A stretch of DNA of 12,953 nucleotides, from assembly GCA_022496185.1 (NCBI GenBank), contig WTXG01000575.1, positions 1 through 12,953 on the forward strand, in the 5' to 3' direction. Below, one piece after another: positions 1-7,923 of this stretch. Numbering within the stretch: position 1 is the first letter of the stretch; each line of letters begins with the position of its first letter. The position numbers and the translations under genes are program-made. This DNA is from Multifurca ochricompacta (lineage: Eukaryota > Basidiomycota > Agaricomycetes > Russulales > Russulaceae). The notes beneath the pieces are model-generated. The model did no database searches, was not told where the DNA came from, and worked only from the letters and a program-made list of their open reading frames with translations.

Positions 1-1470
1 CACCGTACCCCCGAAGAGATTTTCACACATACAGCAGTTGTCAGTCTCCATGATATGGATTTATGGGCGCAAGTATCACAGAATATGAACCGACAACTCT
101 GCCAGTCCTGGGCAGAAGTGCATAATCTGAAAGAGATTGACGGCCTTTGGTGGAAAGATGGGGATCACCTCGTTGTCACCGGTGGTGACAACATTAAGAG
201 GGGGGTGATCCATTTTCACCATGACCTCCCTCTGCTGGCCACCCTGGCATCACAAATACATATGCCCTTGCCAAACGAGACTATTGGTGGCCAAACATGA
301 AGAAAGATGTAGAGGAATATGTGAAGGGCTGCGCAGACTGCCAAGCCAATAAAGTAAACACGCACCCGCACCCACCACCACTGTTCCCAATCACACCAAC
401 GGCCTCACTACCATTCCAGACCATTGCGATGGACTTTATCGTCAAGCTCCCCATCTCCAGAGGTTTTGATTCTATCTTAACCATCACCGACCACGACTGT
501 TCCAAAGCGGCATTGTTCATACCCTGCAATGAGTCCATCATGGCAGAGGGAGTAGCCAAACTTTACCTGGATCATGTCTACAGACACTACGGCCTCCCAG
601 AAAAGATCGTGTCTGACTGCGACCCACACTTCACCTCTGCATTTGCTAGGGCGCTCTGTAAACCTTGGACATCACTCAGAACATTTCAACCACCTACCAT
701 CCACAGACTGATGGACAATCAGAAAGAATGAACCAATGGCTAGAACAGTACCTTTGGTTCTGGTGCAACGGACGACAGGATGATTGGGCTGATTGGTTGG
801 CAATGGCAGAGTTTGCGCACAACTCATGGCCCAATGGGACCACCAAAACCCCTCCATTCTCACTCATCATGGGATGGACGCCACGAACGACCTGGACCAA
901 TAAACCAACGAACGTTCCATCAGCCGCACAGCGTATCGACCAATGGAATGAGGTCAGGAAATCAGCCAATGAGAACCTGCTCAAGGCACAAAAGGCTTTA
1001 TTGGACAGACCTTCAAAATTCACACCTTATCAGACCAATGACCTTGTTTGGCTAGAAGGGAAGAACATTCACACATCACACCCAATGGCCAAATTAGCAC
1101 CCCGACGTCACGGACCATTCAAGATAACGAGGAAGCTGTCAGATGTGTCATACGAACTCGAGCTTCCATCCGCATGGAGAATTCATCCAGTCTTCCATGC
1201 CAAGCTCCTGACACCTTATAGAGAAACGTCCCTACATGGGGAAAACTTCCCGAAACCCCCCCTGAATTAATCGATGGGGAAGCGGAATGGGAAGTGGAGC
1301 AGATCTTAGACTCCCAGCAAAAAGGCCGAGGGCGCAAACTGCATTACCTAGTCAAGTGGAAAGGATTCCCAGACTCTGACAACTCGTGGGAGCCAGCCAG
1401 GAATATCTTTGCCCCGGTCCTTATCTTGGAGTTCCATAACCGACATCCAGAAGCGCCCAGAGACAGTTAA
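1..1470 (+). pseudogene. pol: pol 3' end: integrase plus chromodomain (copy A), frameshifted
   Basis: The integrase joins element cDNA to the host chromosome, and the chromodomain is thought to steer it to marked chromatin. From the left edge one reads the linker after RNase H, then an HHCC zinc-binding module (HH near 214-222, GH at 237-242, CADC near 330-341), then the catalytic core: Asp at 432, Asp at 615, Glu at 722, which gives D,D-35-E once one missing base is allowed for. The GPF module (HGPFKI) and the HPVFH/LLTPY stretch follow, then a chromodomain (1285-1455; aromatic residues at 1288, 1357 and 1366). Three one-base losses break the frame: near 231, near 661-668, and in a C run at 1255-1262 (7 C against 8 in copy B). 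The usual SDR motif after the second Asp reads SDC, a CpG transition. It ends at TAA 1468-1470. The copy is dead; the family assignment is secure. Confidence 0.93.
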
Positions 1471-2415
1471 AGAACCAACCTGCAGACCCCAAAGAAATTC
1501 CCCAGTACATGCTTCCCCAGCAACGTCCTACTACCACACAATCAATCATGTCTTTCATCGCTGCCAACGCCGCTGTTGACGCCTTCACCTCTGCCGTAGT
1601 TGTCGAGATTTCCCCTCTGCCCATCCCTCTACACGCCCCTCCTCCCTATTGATTACGAAGCTGCAGAAGCACGAGTCAAAACCAGTCCCCCAACCCCACG
1701 ACGACTTTGAACACTGTGAGGAGCCACACCCAAACGATCTCTTGGGTATGGAGCTGGACAACGAAGTCCCTGAATTCCCATTCTTTGCAACAACCCAAAC
1801 TCGTCGATGTACTTTCCGCTCAAGATCACCATGGCGGATGGGACCACAGCCATAGCTAAGTACATCTTCTATACCAATGGAGGAATGGATGTGGCTGGCT
1901 GTATGAAGAAGAACGGCCCCGTTTACGGGGCACCCGTGTATTTGGAGAGAGGTATACTGGACACCTCCACCATACGATGAGTGACGAGCAGCTTGGTCAT
2001 TTGGCTGCTGAAGACCCTGAGCATTTGCCATCGATGAAGTAATGAATGACATGCGTCTCCCACGTCTCAAAGCTGAGGTAATGAGACTGCACAAGAACCT
2101 GATGCTGTGAATGACACTCAACAAGCAGTACAAGGAGCATGCGAAGATGATGACGAGGTTGACCAGTGGAATGTTCCAAGTTGAACAGGAGTTGGTGGAG
2201 ATTCGGAAAAGGTTGGAGATGGGAGATGCATACCAGACCATTGTGGAAAGGTATGCAGATATGTATGCATGACCTCTCCCCCTGTGACAGAATTCTCCCT
2301 GTGACGTTACTAATGACTTGACATTGTGTTTCACCGGCGTTTTGGCTTACTGAGGGCCTAACCCCTCCTAATTCTCCTTAGTTCTAGCTCATTCTACTGC
2401 ACAACTATTTAGATA

Positions 2416-2511
2416 CTATGTCATAGTCCTAGAACCTTCTATTTACTATGACATAGCTAGTTCTACATGTATTTAAAGACCTACTAGAGTAGAGAGACAG
2501 ACTAAGTCTGT
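2416..2511 (+). promoter_or_regulatory. Putative promoter of the solo LTR: paired inverted boxes, TATA and start-site hairpin
   Basis: Two boxes, CTATGTCATAG (2416-2426) and CTATGACATAG (2446-2456), are exact reverse complements of each other and each is palindromic except at the centre base. They lie 30 bp apart, starting 54 and 24 bp before a TATA-like TATTTAAA (2470-2477). About 27 bp after the TATA box is an inverted repeat, ACAGAC (2497-2502) and GTCTGT (2506-2511), extended by AGAG/CTCT with a bulged T. This would lie at or close to the RNA 5' end. The promoter role is inference from spacing. Confidence 0.5.
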
Positions 2512-2576
2512 TCTCTTGTGTTCAATCAAAGGTGCTTCGGAATCCTTGAGTCCTCCCAGTTAGAACCCCACTTGAA

Positions 2577-2600
2577 CTCTCCAAGATGTGACTTGGAGAG
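2577..2600 (+). other. 9-bp stem, 6-nt loop hairpin in the LTR leader
   Basis: CTCTCCAAG (2577-2585) pairs perfectly with CTTGGAGAG (2592-2600) around a 6-nt loop. The related remnant at 11775-11798 has a 9-bp stem and 6-nt loop at the equivalent place with three base pairs changed on both sides. This covariation supports a structured RNA element in the leader of this LTR family. Confidence 0.6.
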
Positions 2601-3250
2601 CCTTCATCATCTTGAACTTGCTGCAGGACCAAGTGTCTCTGCCGTCGACTTCGAATCTCACGCGCGTGCCCTATCGACTTTGAACTAGGCTTGATCCACT
2701 GTGACCTTTGAACCTTGACTGAACTTGTTTCCTCTTGTTCGACGACGACACAGTTCCGCACCTAACTGTGACACCCCCTGCGATCATTGGGAGCCACCCC
2801 GACCTTGCTGCCGAATCGATTCGAGATGCCACGCCTACACAAGAATCCCTGCGGAGAAACATGTTGGCAGTGCGACAGTAAGTACCATATCAGCTGGAAC
2901 TGTCCCCTCAACCACAAGTGGTGCCACCACTGTCGCAGTAACTTGCACTGGAGCCGGTTCTGCATCTTCCACCGTGTAGGCGTTACCCCAACAATCATCA
3001 ATCTGTCAGGTTGGTGCGGCAAGTGCCTCCGCCACAATTTGGGGCATAGGGAGTTGGACTGCCCCATCCACGACCTCTGTCACTCCTGTGGTCAGCGCGG
3101 CCCTTACGGGTTCCTCCATGCCCATAGATGTCCACAAGACTCAGACAAAGAGAATGACACTCTGGATGATCATAATGTAGCTGATGACTATCTGGAGCTG
3201 ATACAAGATGATGATGGTACAAGTCACTTCTAGCCAGGTCTGCTAGAACC

Positions 3251-3264
3251 AGAAGAGGGGGTGA
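3251..3264 (+). other. Polypurine tract of element A
   Basis: AGAAGAGGGGG followed by TGA abuts the LTR. This is the expected site for priming plus-strand DNA synthesis in an LTR retrotransposon. The same 14 bases precede the LTR of copy B. Confidence 0.85.
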
Positions 3265-3847
3265 TGTTACGACCTCTGCTGAGCAACCCTATCTTCTTTA
3301 CTCTCCCCAACATGAACCCTCTGTTGCCGCCTACATTACATTTCTTGATCACATCCCCGTCCTGGGACCCATCACATGCTTTATGTCCATCCCTGTGACT
3401 CAGTTTGTGTCTGTTGACTCAACGCTTGTTCATGTTTGCTTTCTTATCATCTTATCTCCTTATCTTATGACCGGACACTTACTTAGTACCCTATCAGAAG
3501 CCAGGCTTTATGCCATCCGCTTTCGTATATTTGGGCCCACTTGACTCCGTTATCCTTATCTATAGACGCCCACTAGATTACGTATATAAGTCCGCTGTAA
3601 CTACATTGTAGACTTCAGACTTGACTTATTGAATACATCAGTGCTTGTCTTCTGGACATCCCTTTGAAAGCCTTGACTCGATCATCTCAGTACTTCTGGT
3701 ACTTCCCGCTTAACATTGTCATAGAGTGCAGCCTCTTTGACTTTGACTCCTCCCATATAACTCCAAGGGGCCTTATTGGTTCCTTATCCGATCACGAGCG
3801 AACACTGTCACACAAGTCATGTAGAATGTCCTGCACCGGACGTAACA
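3265..3847 (+). repeat. 3' LTR of element A
   Basis: A 583-bp LTR with inverted termini TGTTACG/CGTAACA. Homologous LTRs occur at 6067-6658 (inverted), 9193-9776 and 10469-10965. It is preceded by a polypurine tract, so it is a 3' LTR rather than a solo copy; the flanking 5-mers (GGTGA, TCGAT) do not match, consistent with this. It holds 18 CpGs by hand count, many more than LTRs B and C. Confidence 0.93.
3583..3627 (+). promoter_or_regulatory. LTR A core promoter (TATA box and predicted RNA start)
   Basis: TATATAAG (3583-3590) lies 34 nt before AGACTTGACTT (3617-3627), the predicted first 11 nt of the transcript in this self-priming family. The 34-nt interval is identical in all four LTRs of the family in this window. 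The 11-mer here has one C-to-T change relative to the LTRs of M and C. Confidence 0.65.
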
Positions 3848-4533
3848 TCGATGGCATGATCCCATGGTCGCTCTGGGGGAAAGTGATGGGACTCTTCTTC
3901 AGAGAATACCTTCCAATGCCGCTGATAAGCACTTGGTACTACATTGTGGTACATTTTCTTGGCTTGTCCCTGCACTGCTTTCTGGGCCAGCTCCGATGCT
4001 TTGGTGATGTAGCAATAACCAGGGTTGCTCTCTTCCTCCATACACGTGGTCCTTGCTGCTAGGTGTCTGATTGTGTAATCGTAGCCGAGCGATGTGATGA
4101 TAGTTGGGTACAAGTCTTTGTCCATCGTTGCGTCAGCCCAATTAATCTTCGGCTCGAAGGCAGCAAGCCACGGGTATCCCAAAATGAGATCTTCGTCCCC
4201 TAGATCCATAATCAGGAAGCGAATGTTCTTCGTTATTTCTCCAACTTGGACTTTCAAGTCCGTATAGTGGGTGATCTTTCCGGCACAATTGGCCATCCCA
4301 TCAATGTTCCAAATGTTCTTTTCTTGGGGAAGTGCCAGCCTTCCTAGACCCATCGTTTTGATTAGTCATGGGTGAATGAAATTATCCGTGGCTCCAGAGT
4401 CCACTAAGATGTCTTGATCAGCCATCCTCTGTGTAGTTTCAAAATGGACTGGTATTTTTAACAACTTGAATCGACTAACATACACAGAGGTGACATGGAG
4501 TGCTCGTGCCCAGGCCAATGGGTTTGAGCCTAA
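3848..4533 (-). pseudogene. pol: pol 5' part (copy M): protease and pre-RT linker, truncated
   Basis: The aspartic protease would cut the Gag-Pol polyprotein. Reading down the minus strand, the frame opens at 4533 in a LGSNPLAWARA stretch and reaches the catalytic motif VDSGATDNFI (DSGA at 4401-4390). A stop follows at 4368-4366 (HP-stop-LIK), where TGA replaces an expected CGA arginine. The flap and C-terminal part continue through LGYPWL, then a linker leads to WKVFSEEESHHFPPERPWDH, the sequence that normally stands just before the RT palm. The gene is severed at 3848, inside an Asp codon, by the LTR of A. RT, RNase H and integrase of this copy are not in the window. Pol is in the -1 frame relative to gag; a lost T in a five-T run (4536-4540) is the simplest cause. 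Confidence 0.88.
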
Positions 4534-6047
4534 CAAAAATCCTTCTTTGCAAATGCCTTTTCTACCAAGATGGCGCGTACTTCCTCACTTTCCTTCATCA
4601 TGTTAGCCCATATATCCTGAGCTTTCTCTTCTTTTGACCATTTGTCCACAGTGGGTGGATTATTTTGAGCAGGAGTTTCGGGCATTACGGTGGCAGTGGC
4701 GACACGTACTCCCTTCTTGGGACAATCCTGAGACATATGCCCTAATGCTTTACAACGAAAGCATCGCCCCTCCTTCATTAATGTCTGCCGCTCATCCTCC
4801 GTAAGTGTTGCTCGAGCCCTGGCTCGATCTGCGGAGGTATCCATAGCATTTGGATCCTGCTGGGCGTGTTGGGCGGGCTTTACTCCAAAGGCTGCTTTCC
4901 ACTGGTCTCGGGTTTTTCCTTTCTTGGTATTGACTCCAAATTGCGTCTGGAAGTCTAGGTAGTCTTGCTGCTGTCAACGGGCAGCATCGACCCAACTATC
5001 CCAGTCATGGGGGTGGTGGAACTGGATGATGTTTTTGACCAGCAGGTTTGGTAGTCCTTGTGAGAAGAGGTTGAGTGTCGCCTCCTCATCTGTGTCATAA
5101 CCAGCTCTGTTGGCCAGGCTCCTAAACTTGGCAACATACACATCTAATTCACCCTTTTCCATTCTAAGGGATTTCAATTCTCGGGCTGCCTTCTGCTTGG
5201 CTTGCCCATCCATGAAGGCATCTTTGAACCTCTCGGCTATGGTCTCCCAAAGACCTTCGCTCATGGTGCGATGCCCACTCTCAACCTGCTCATTCAACCA
5301 CTCCAACTGCTCCATTGTCCAGTCGTCCACTGCATCCCCTCAGATTAGGGAAAGGAACAGATTGGCACGCTGAAACGGGTTGACAATCTGCAGGACATCA
5401 TGATTGAAGTTCTTGAAGGTCGTGAACTCCAGCATGAATTTCTTGCTTTGTGAATGGTCCCCAGTGAATGTTTGGGGTAACACTCCTGACAAACGTCCAG
5501 AAGGGGGGGGGATGTTTGGTGGTGGTGCTGCCACGGGGGCTGGTGGGGTGGGGTCTGGAAGTTGGGCGGCGATGGTGGACATGGGTTGGTAGGATGGGGT
5601 GACGGTATTCGTGGATTGTACTGAGATCTGGGGAGTTGTCAAAGCAGGGGCTCTGAACGTGACAACTGCGGGTGCAACTGGAAATGTAGTCGCTGCTAAT
5701 GCCGGTGCTTCTTCTTTGCTGGGTTCTTCTATGTACTCCTCTGGTTCAGAGTCCGTGACAATGGCCAGAGGGTTTTCTCTCCATGGGCCTAGTCCAAATT
5801 CGGGTGGGGCAGGTCCTGTAGTGACCCAAGAGTGTCAGCTGTCCGAGTATCGGATGCAATACCAAACTCTCTTCTTGTCGTCATATTCTACTGGTTGGTA
5901 TCTTCTGTTGTGATAGACGTAGTATCCAAACTTGGACTCAAAGTCTTTCCAGGTGGCAGAGCCAAGTACTTGTTGTGAAAGATTATTCTCATCTCTGCGT
6001 TCGATGAGTTCTTCCCGGAAGAGGGTCTGACTGTGGCTGGAAGCCAC
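4530..6047 (-). pseudogene. gag: gag (copy M), three internal stops
   Basis: Gag forms the virus-like particle and packages element RNA. A single frame of 506 codons runs from just after the priming site to TAG at 4532-4530. N-terminal residues are polar, then a Pro-rich linker (PDPTPPAPVAAPPP, near 5550), then a retrotransposon-gag capsid domain (about 5490-4980) with the DAVDDW and YVAKFRSLANRAGYD motifs, and a canonical C-x2-C-x4-H-x4-C zinc knuckle at 4763-4722 (CFRCKALGHMSQDC). Three TGA stops (5837-5835, 5342-5340, 4976-4974) each fit a CGA arginine changed at CpG. No ATG is available: GTG at 6047-6045 in an ACAGTGGCT context may be a mutated start. Upstream, the frame closes at TAA in the LTR end. 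Non-functional in this copy. Confidence 0.88.
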
Positions 6048-6053
6048 TGTGAG

Positions 6054-6064
6054 AGACTCGACTT
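6054..6064 (-). other. Self-priming (Tf1/sushi-type) primer-binding site of element M
   Basis: Two bases after the LTR end, the minus strand reads AAGTCGAGTCT. This is the exact 11-nt reverse complement of AGACTCGACTT at 6299-6289 in the same LTR, which lies 34 nt after the TATA box and is therefore the predicted RNA 5' end. Tf1-group elements prime minus-strand DNA from the first 11 nt of their own RNA folded onto such a site. I see no obvious tRNA 3'-end complement here. Confidence 0.8.
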
Positions 6065-6066
6065 GA

Positions 6067-6658
6067 TGTTACGTCCGGTGCGGGATGTTCCACACAACTT
6101 GTGTGACAGCCTGGTTTGTGTACTTGGGTAAGGGATCAATAGGATCCCTTGGAGTTCGAAGGGATGAGTCAAAGTCAAAGGGGCTGTTCCCTAGTGACGA
6201 TGTTGAGCGGAAAGTGCCAAAAGCACTGAGACGAATGAGTCAGAGGTTCCAAGGGGAAGTCCAGAAGACAAACACCGATGTATTCAATAAGTCGAGTCTG
6301 AGGTTTACAATGTAACTACAGTGGGCTTATATACGTAATCAGATGGGCATCTATAGATAACAATAGCAGGGTCAAGTGGGCCCAAATATACGGAAGCGGA
6401 CAGCGTAAAGCCTGGCTTCTGATAGGGAACTAAGTAAGTGTCCAATCGTAAGATAAGAAGATAGGAAGATAAGGCGATAGGAGGCAAACATAGGCAAACG
6501 TTGGGTCAATATGTACAAGCTGGGTCACGGGGATGGACGTAGGGCATGTGATGGGTCCCACAATGGAGACGTGATCAAGAAGTGTAAGGTAGGCGGTAAG
6601 GAGGGGTTCTCATTGGGAAGGGTGAAAAAGGTGGGGAGGCTCAGTAGTGGTCATAACA
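6067..6658 (-). repeat. 5' LTR of element M (inverted relative to the others)
   Basis: A 592-bp LTR; on the minus strand it starts TGTTATG at 6658 and ends CGTAACA at 6067. It aligns along its length with the LTRs of A and B in reverse orientation. It carries 20 CpGs by hand count, similar to LTR A. The right-hand end joins directly to integrase sequence of B. Confidence 0.92.
6289..6333 (-). promoter_or_regulatory. LTR M core promoter and predicted transcript start
   Basis: On the minus strand TATATAAG (6333-6326) is followed 34 nt later by AGACTCGACTT (6299-6289). The latter is complementary over 11 of 11 bases to the priming site at 6064-6054, which fixes the likely RNA start at 6299. Confidence 0.7.
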
Positions 6659-7887
6659 CCGGCATTACCAACACATATGCCCTAGCTAAACAAGATTACT
6701 GGTGGCCAAACATGAAGAAGGACGTGGAGAACTATGTGAAAGGATGTGCAGATTGCCAAGCCAACAAAGTAAACACGCACCTGCACCCCCCAGCACTACT
6801 CCCAATCACACCTGTAGCCTCACTACCATTCCAGACTATAGCTATGGACTTCATCGTTAAACTCCCCATTTCCAGAGGCTTTGATTCCATCTTGACCATC
6901 ACCAACCATGACTGTTCAAAAGTGGCACTATTCATACCATGCAATGAGTCCATCATGGCAGAAGGAGTAGCCAAACTTTACCTAGATCATGTCTACAGGC
7001 ATTATGGCCTCCCTGAAAAGATCATCTCCGACCACAACCCACACTTTACCTCCACATTCGCCAAAGCACTCTGTAGAGTCCTGGACATAACGCAAAATAT
7101 CTCGACAGCCTATCATCCACAGACAGATGGACAATCAGAAAGGACGAACCAATGGCTTGAACAATACCTTCGGTTCTGGTGCAATGGACAACAGGATGAC
7201 TGGGCTGACTGGCTGGCAACAGCAGAATTTGTGCATAACTCCTGGCCCAATGGCACCACTAAGACCCCCCCATTTTCACTCATCATGGGATGGACACCAC
7301 AAACTACCTGGACCAGGAAACCCATGAATGTTCCCTCAGCTTCACAACATATCAGCCAATGGGAAGAGATCAGGAAATTGGCCAATGAGAACCTGCTAAA
7401 GGTGCAAAAGACCCTCTCAGAAAGACCTTTGAAGTTCACACCTTATCAGACCAATGATCTTGTATGGTTGGAAGGGAAAAACATCCATATGTCACATCCA
7501 ACAGCCAAACTAGCGCCCCGATGTCATGGGCCTTTCAAAATAACATGGAAGCTGTCAGATGTGTCATACGAACTCGAGCTCCCACCCACATGGAGAATCC
7601 ATCCGGTCTTCCATGCCAGGCTTCTGACACCTTACAAAGAAACATCCCTGCACAGGGAAAACTTCCCAAGACCCCCCCCTGACTTAATTGATGGAGAAGT
7701 GGAATGGGAGGTGGAGCAAATTCTAGACTCACTATGTAAAGGCCGAGGGTGCAAGCTGCACTACCTTGTTAAGTGGAAAGGATTCCCAGACTCTGACAAC
7801 TCATGGGAGCCTGTTGGGAATATCTTTGCCCCAGTTCTCATCTTGGAGTTCCATGCCCGACATCCAGAAGCGCCCAAGGATAGTTAA
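6659..7887 (+). pseudogene. pol: pol 3' end: integrase plus chromodomain (copy B), 5' truncated, frame open
   Basis: The frame is open without a stop from the M junction to TAA at 7885-7887. It begins GITNTYALAKQDYWWPNMKK, retaining the CADC half of the HHCC module but not the upstream His pair. Catalytic residues are Asp 6847, Asp 7030 and Glu 7138, an exact D,D-35-E spacing. The motif after the second Asp reads SDHNPHF where SDRDPHF is expected, two CpG-to-CpA changes that probably harm function. The HGPFKI GPY/F module follows, then HPVFH and LLTPY, then a chromodomain with aromatic residues Trp 7705, Trp 7774 and Phe 7783 (YLVKWKGF), matching the methyl-lysine cage positions of HP1. Upstream, an ATG at 6511 lets the frame run through antisense LTR into the integrase; that N-terminus is not native. 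Confidence 0.92.
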
Positions 7888-7923
7888 AAGGATGACCCAG
7901 ACCCCAAACAAACTCTCCAGTAC

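Larger units (their letters stand above)
2283..2773 (+). mobile_element. Solo LTR, second retrotransposon family, with 5-bp target duplication
   Basis: A 491-bp block interrupts ORF3 of copy A and is absent from copies B and C. It starts TGTGACAG and ends CTGTGACA, so it has TG...CA ends and near-inverted termini with one mismatch. It is flanked by CCCCC on both sides (2278-2282 and 2774-2778), and removing it with one CCCCC restores alignment to copy B. The length, the TATA-like TATTTAAA at 2470-2477 and the absence of internal genes fit a solo LTR left by LTR-LTR recombination. The TATA orientation sets the plus strand. It shares its promoter and leader core with sequence at 11640-11900. 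It must be younger than A. The family is probably Ty3/gypsy or copia; I cannot decide without an internal region. Confidence 0.88.
1509..3233 (+). pseudogene. ORF3, zinc-knuckle protein of the retrotransposon (copy A), interrupted
   Basis: This is an extra coding region between the chromodomain stop and the polypurine tract. I do not recognise the family. The first ATG is at 1509; a second at 1548 (MSFIA) has A at -3 and may be the true start. The acidic stretch around DDFEHCEE (near 1700) is reached only through several small frameshifts. A middle region with coiled-coil character (about 2035-2250) ends VEIRKRLEMGDAYQTI. A solo LTR splits the gene at 2283-2773. Downstream, the frame runs cleanly through four Cys/His motifs: 2862-2903 and 2922-2963 (both exact C-x2-C-x4-H-x4-C), 3015-3062 (C-x2-C-x6-H-x4-C) and 3078-3131 (C-x2-C-x9-H-x3-C), then an acidic tail and TAG. 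In-frame TGA codons near 2108 and 2270 match positions that read Cys, Gln or Trp in the other copies, as expected from decayed CGN arginine codons. Confidence 0.8.
1..3847 (+). mobile_element. Ty3/gypsy chromovirus element A, 3' portion
   Basis: This is the 3' part of an LTR retrotransposon: the pol end (integrase and chromodomain), ORF3, a polypurine tract and a complete 3' LTR that starts TGTTACG and ends CGTAACA. The 5' part lies outside the window. The base after the LTR is minus-strand pol of another copy (element M), broken inside the codon of an Ile-Asp pair, so A apparently inserted into M. The right-hand target-site copy would be TCGAT (3848-3852). A is the least CpG-depleted coding copy here, which fits it being the youngest of the nested elements, although it carries frameshifts and its own insertion (the solo LTR at 2283-2773). 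Confidence 0.9.
3848..6658 (-). mobile_element. Ty3/gypsy chromovirus element M, 5' portion, minus strand
   Basis: Read on the minus strand, this is an LTR, self-priming site, gag, protease and the start of pol, cut off at 3848 by the LTR of element A. Its LTR is homologous to those of A, B and C, so all belong to one family. Its upstream flank (6659 onward) is integrase sequence of element B, placing M inside B with a predicted target copy CCGGC (6659-6663). The remainder of M is expected on the far side of element A, outside the window. Confidence 0.9.

Noticed and set aside
281..1023. Minus-strand ORFs opposite the integrase (also 6732-6974 and 7113-7439)
   Set aside because: They are mirror frames of a clear plus-strand integrase, recur only because the integrase recurs, and have no recognisable domain.
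2869..2890. A GTAAGT 5' splice site inside ORF3 (CAGTAAGTACC, conserved in the three copies)
   Set aside because: The reading frame continues through it in all copies and encodes the exact DSKYH spacing of the first knuckle. No convincing branch site and acceptor pair was found.
3265..3847. LTR A as a solo LTR
   Set aside because: The flanking 5-mers differ (GGTGA and TCGAT), and a polypurine tract with element coding sequence directly precedes it.
3265..6658. Treating 3265-3847 and 6067-6658 as the LTR pair of a single element
   Set aside because: They are in opposite orientation. The polypurine tract belongs to the left one and the priming site and gag to the right one, so they are the ends of two different copies.
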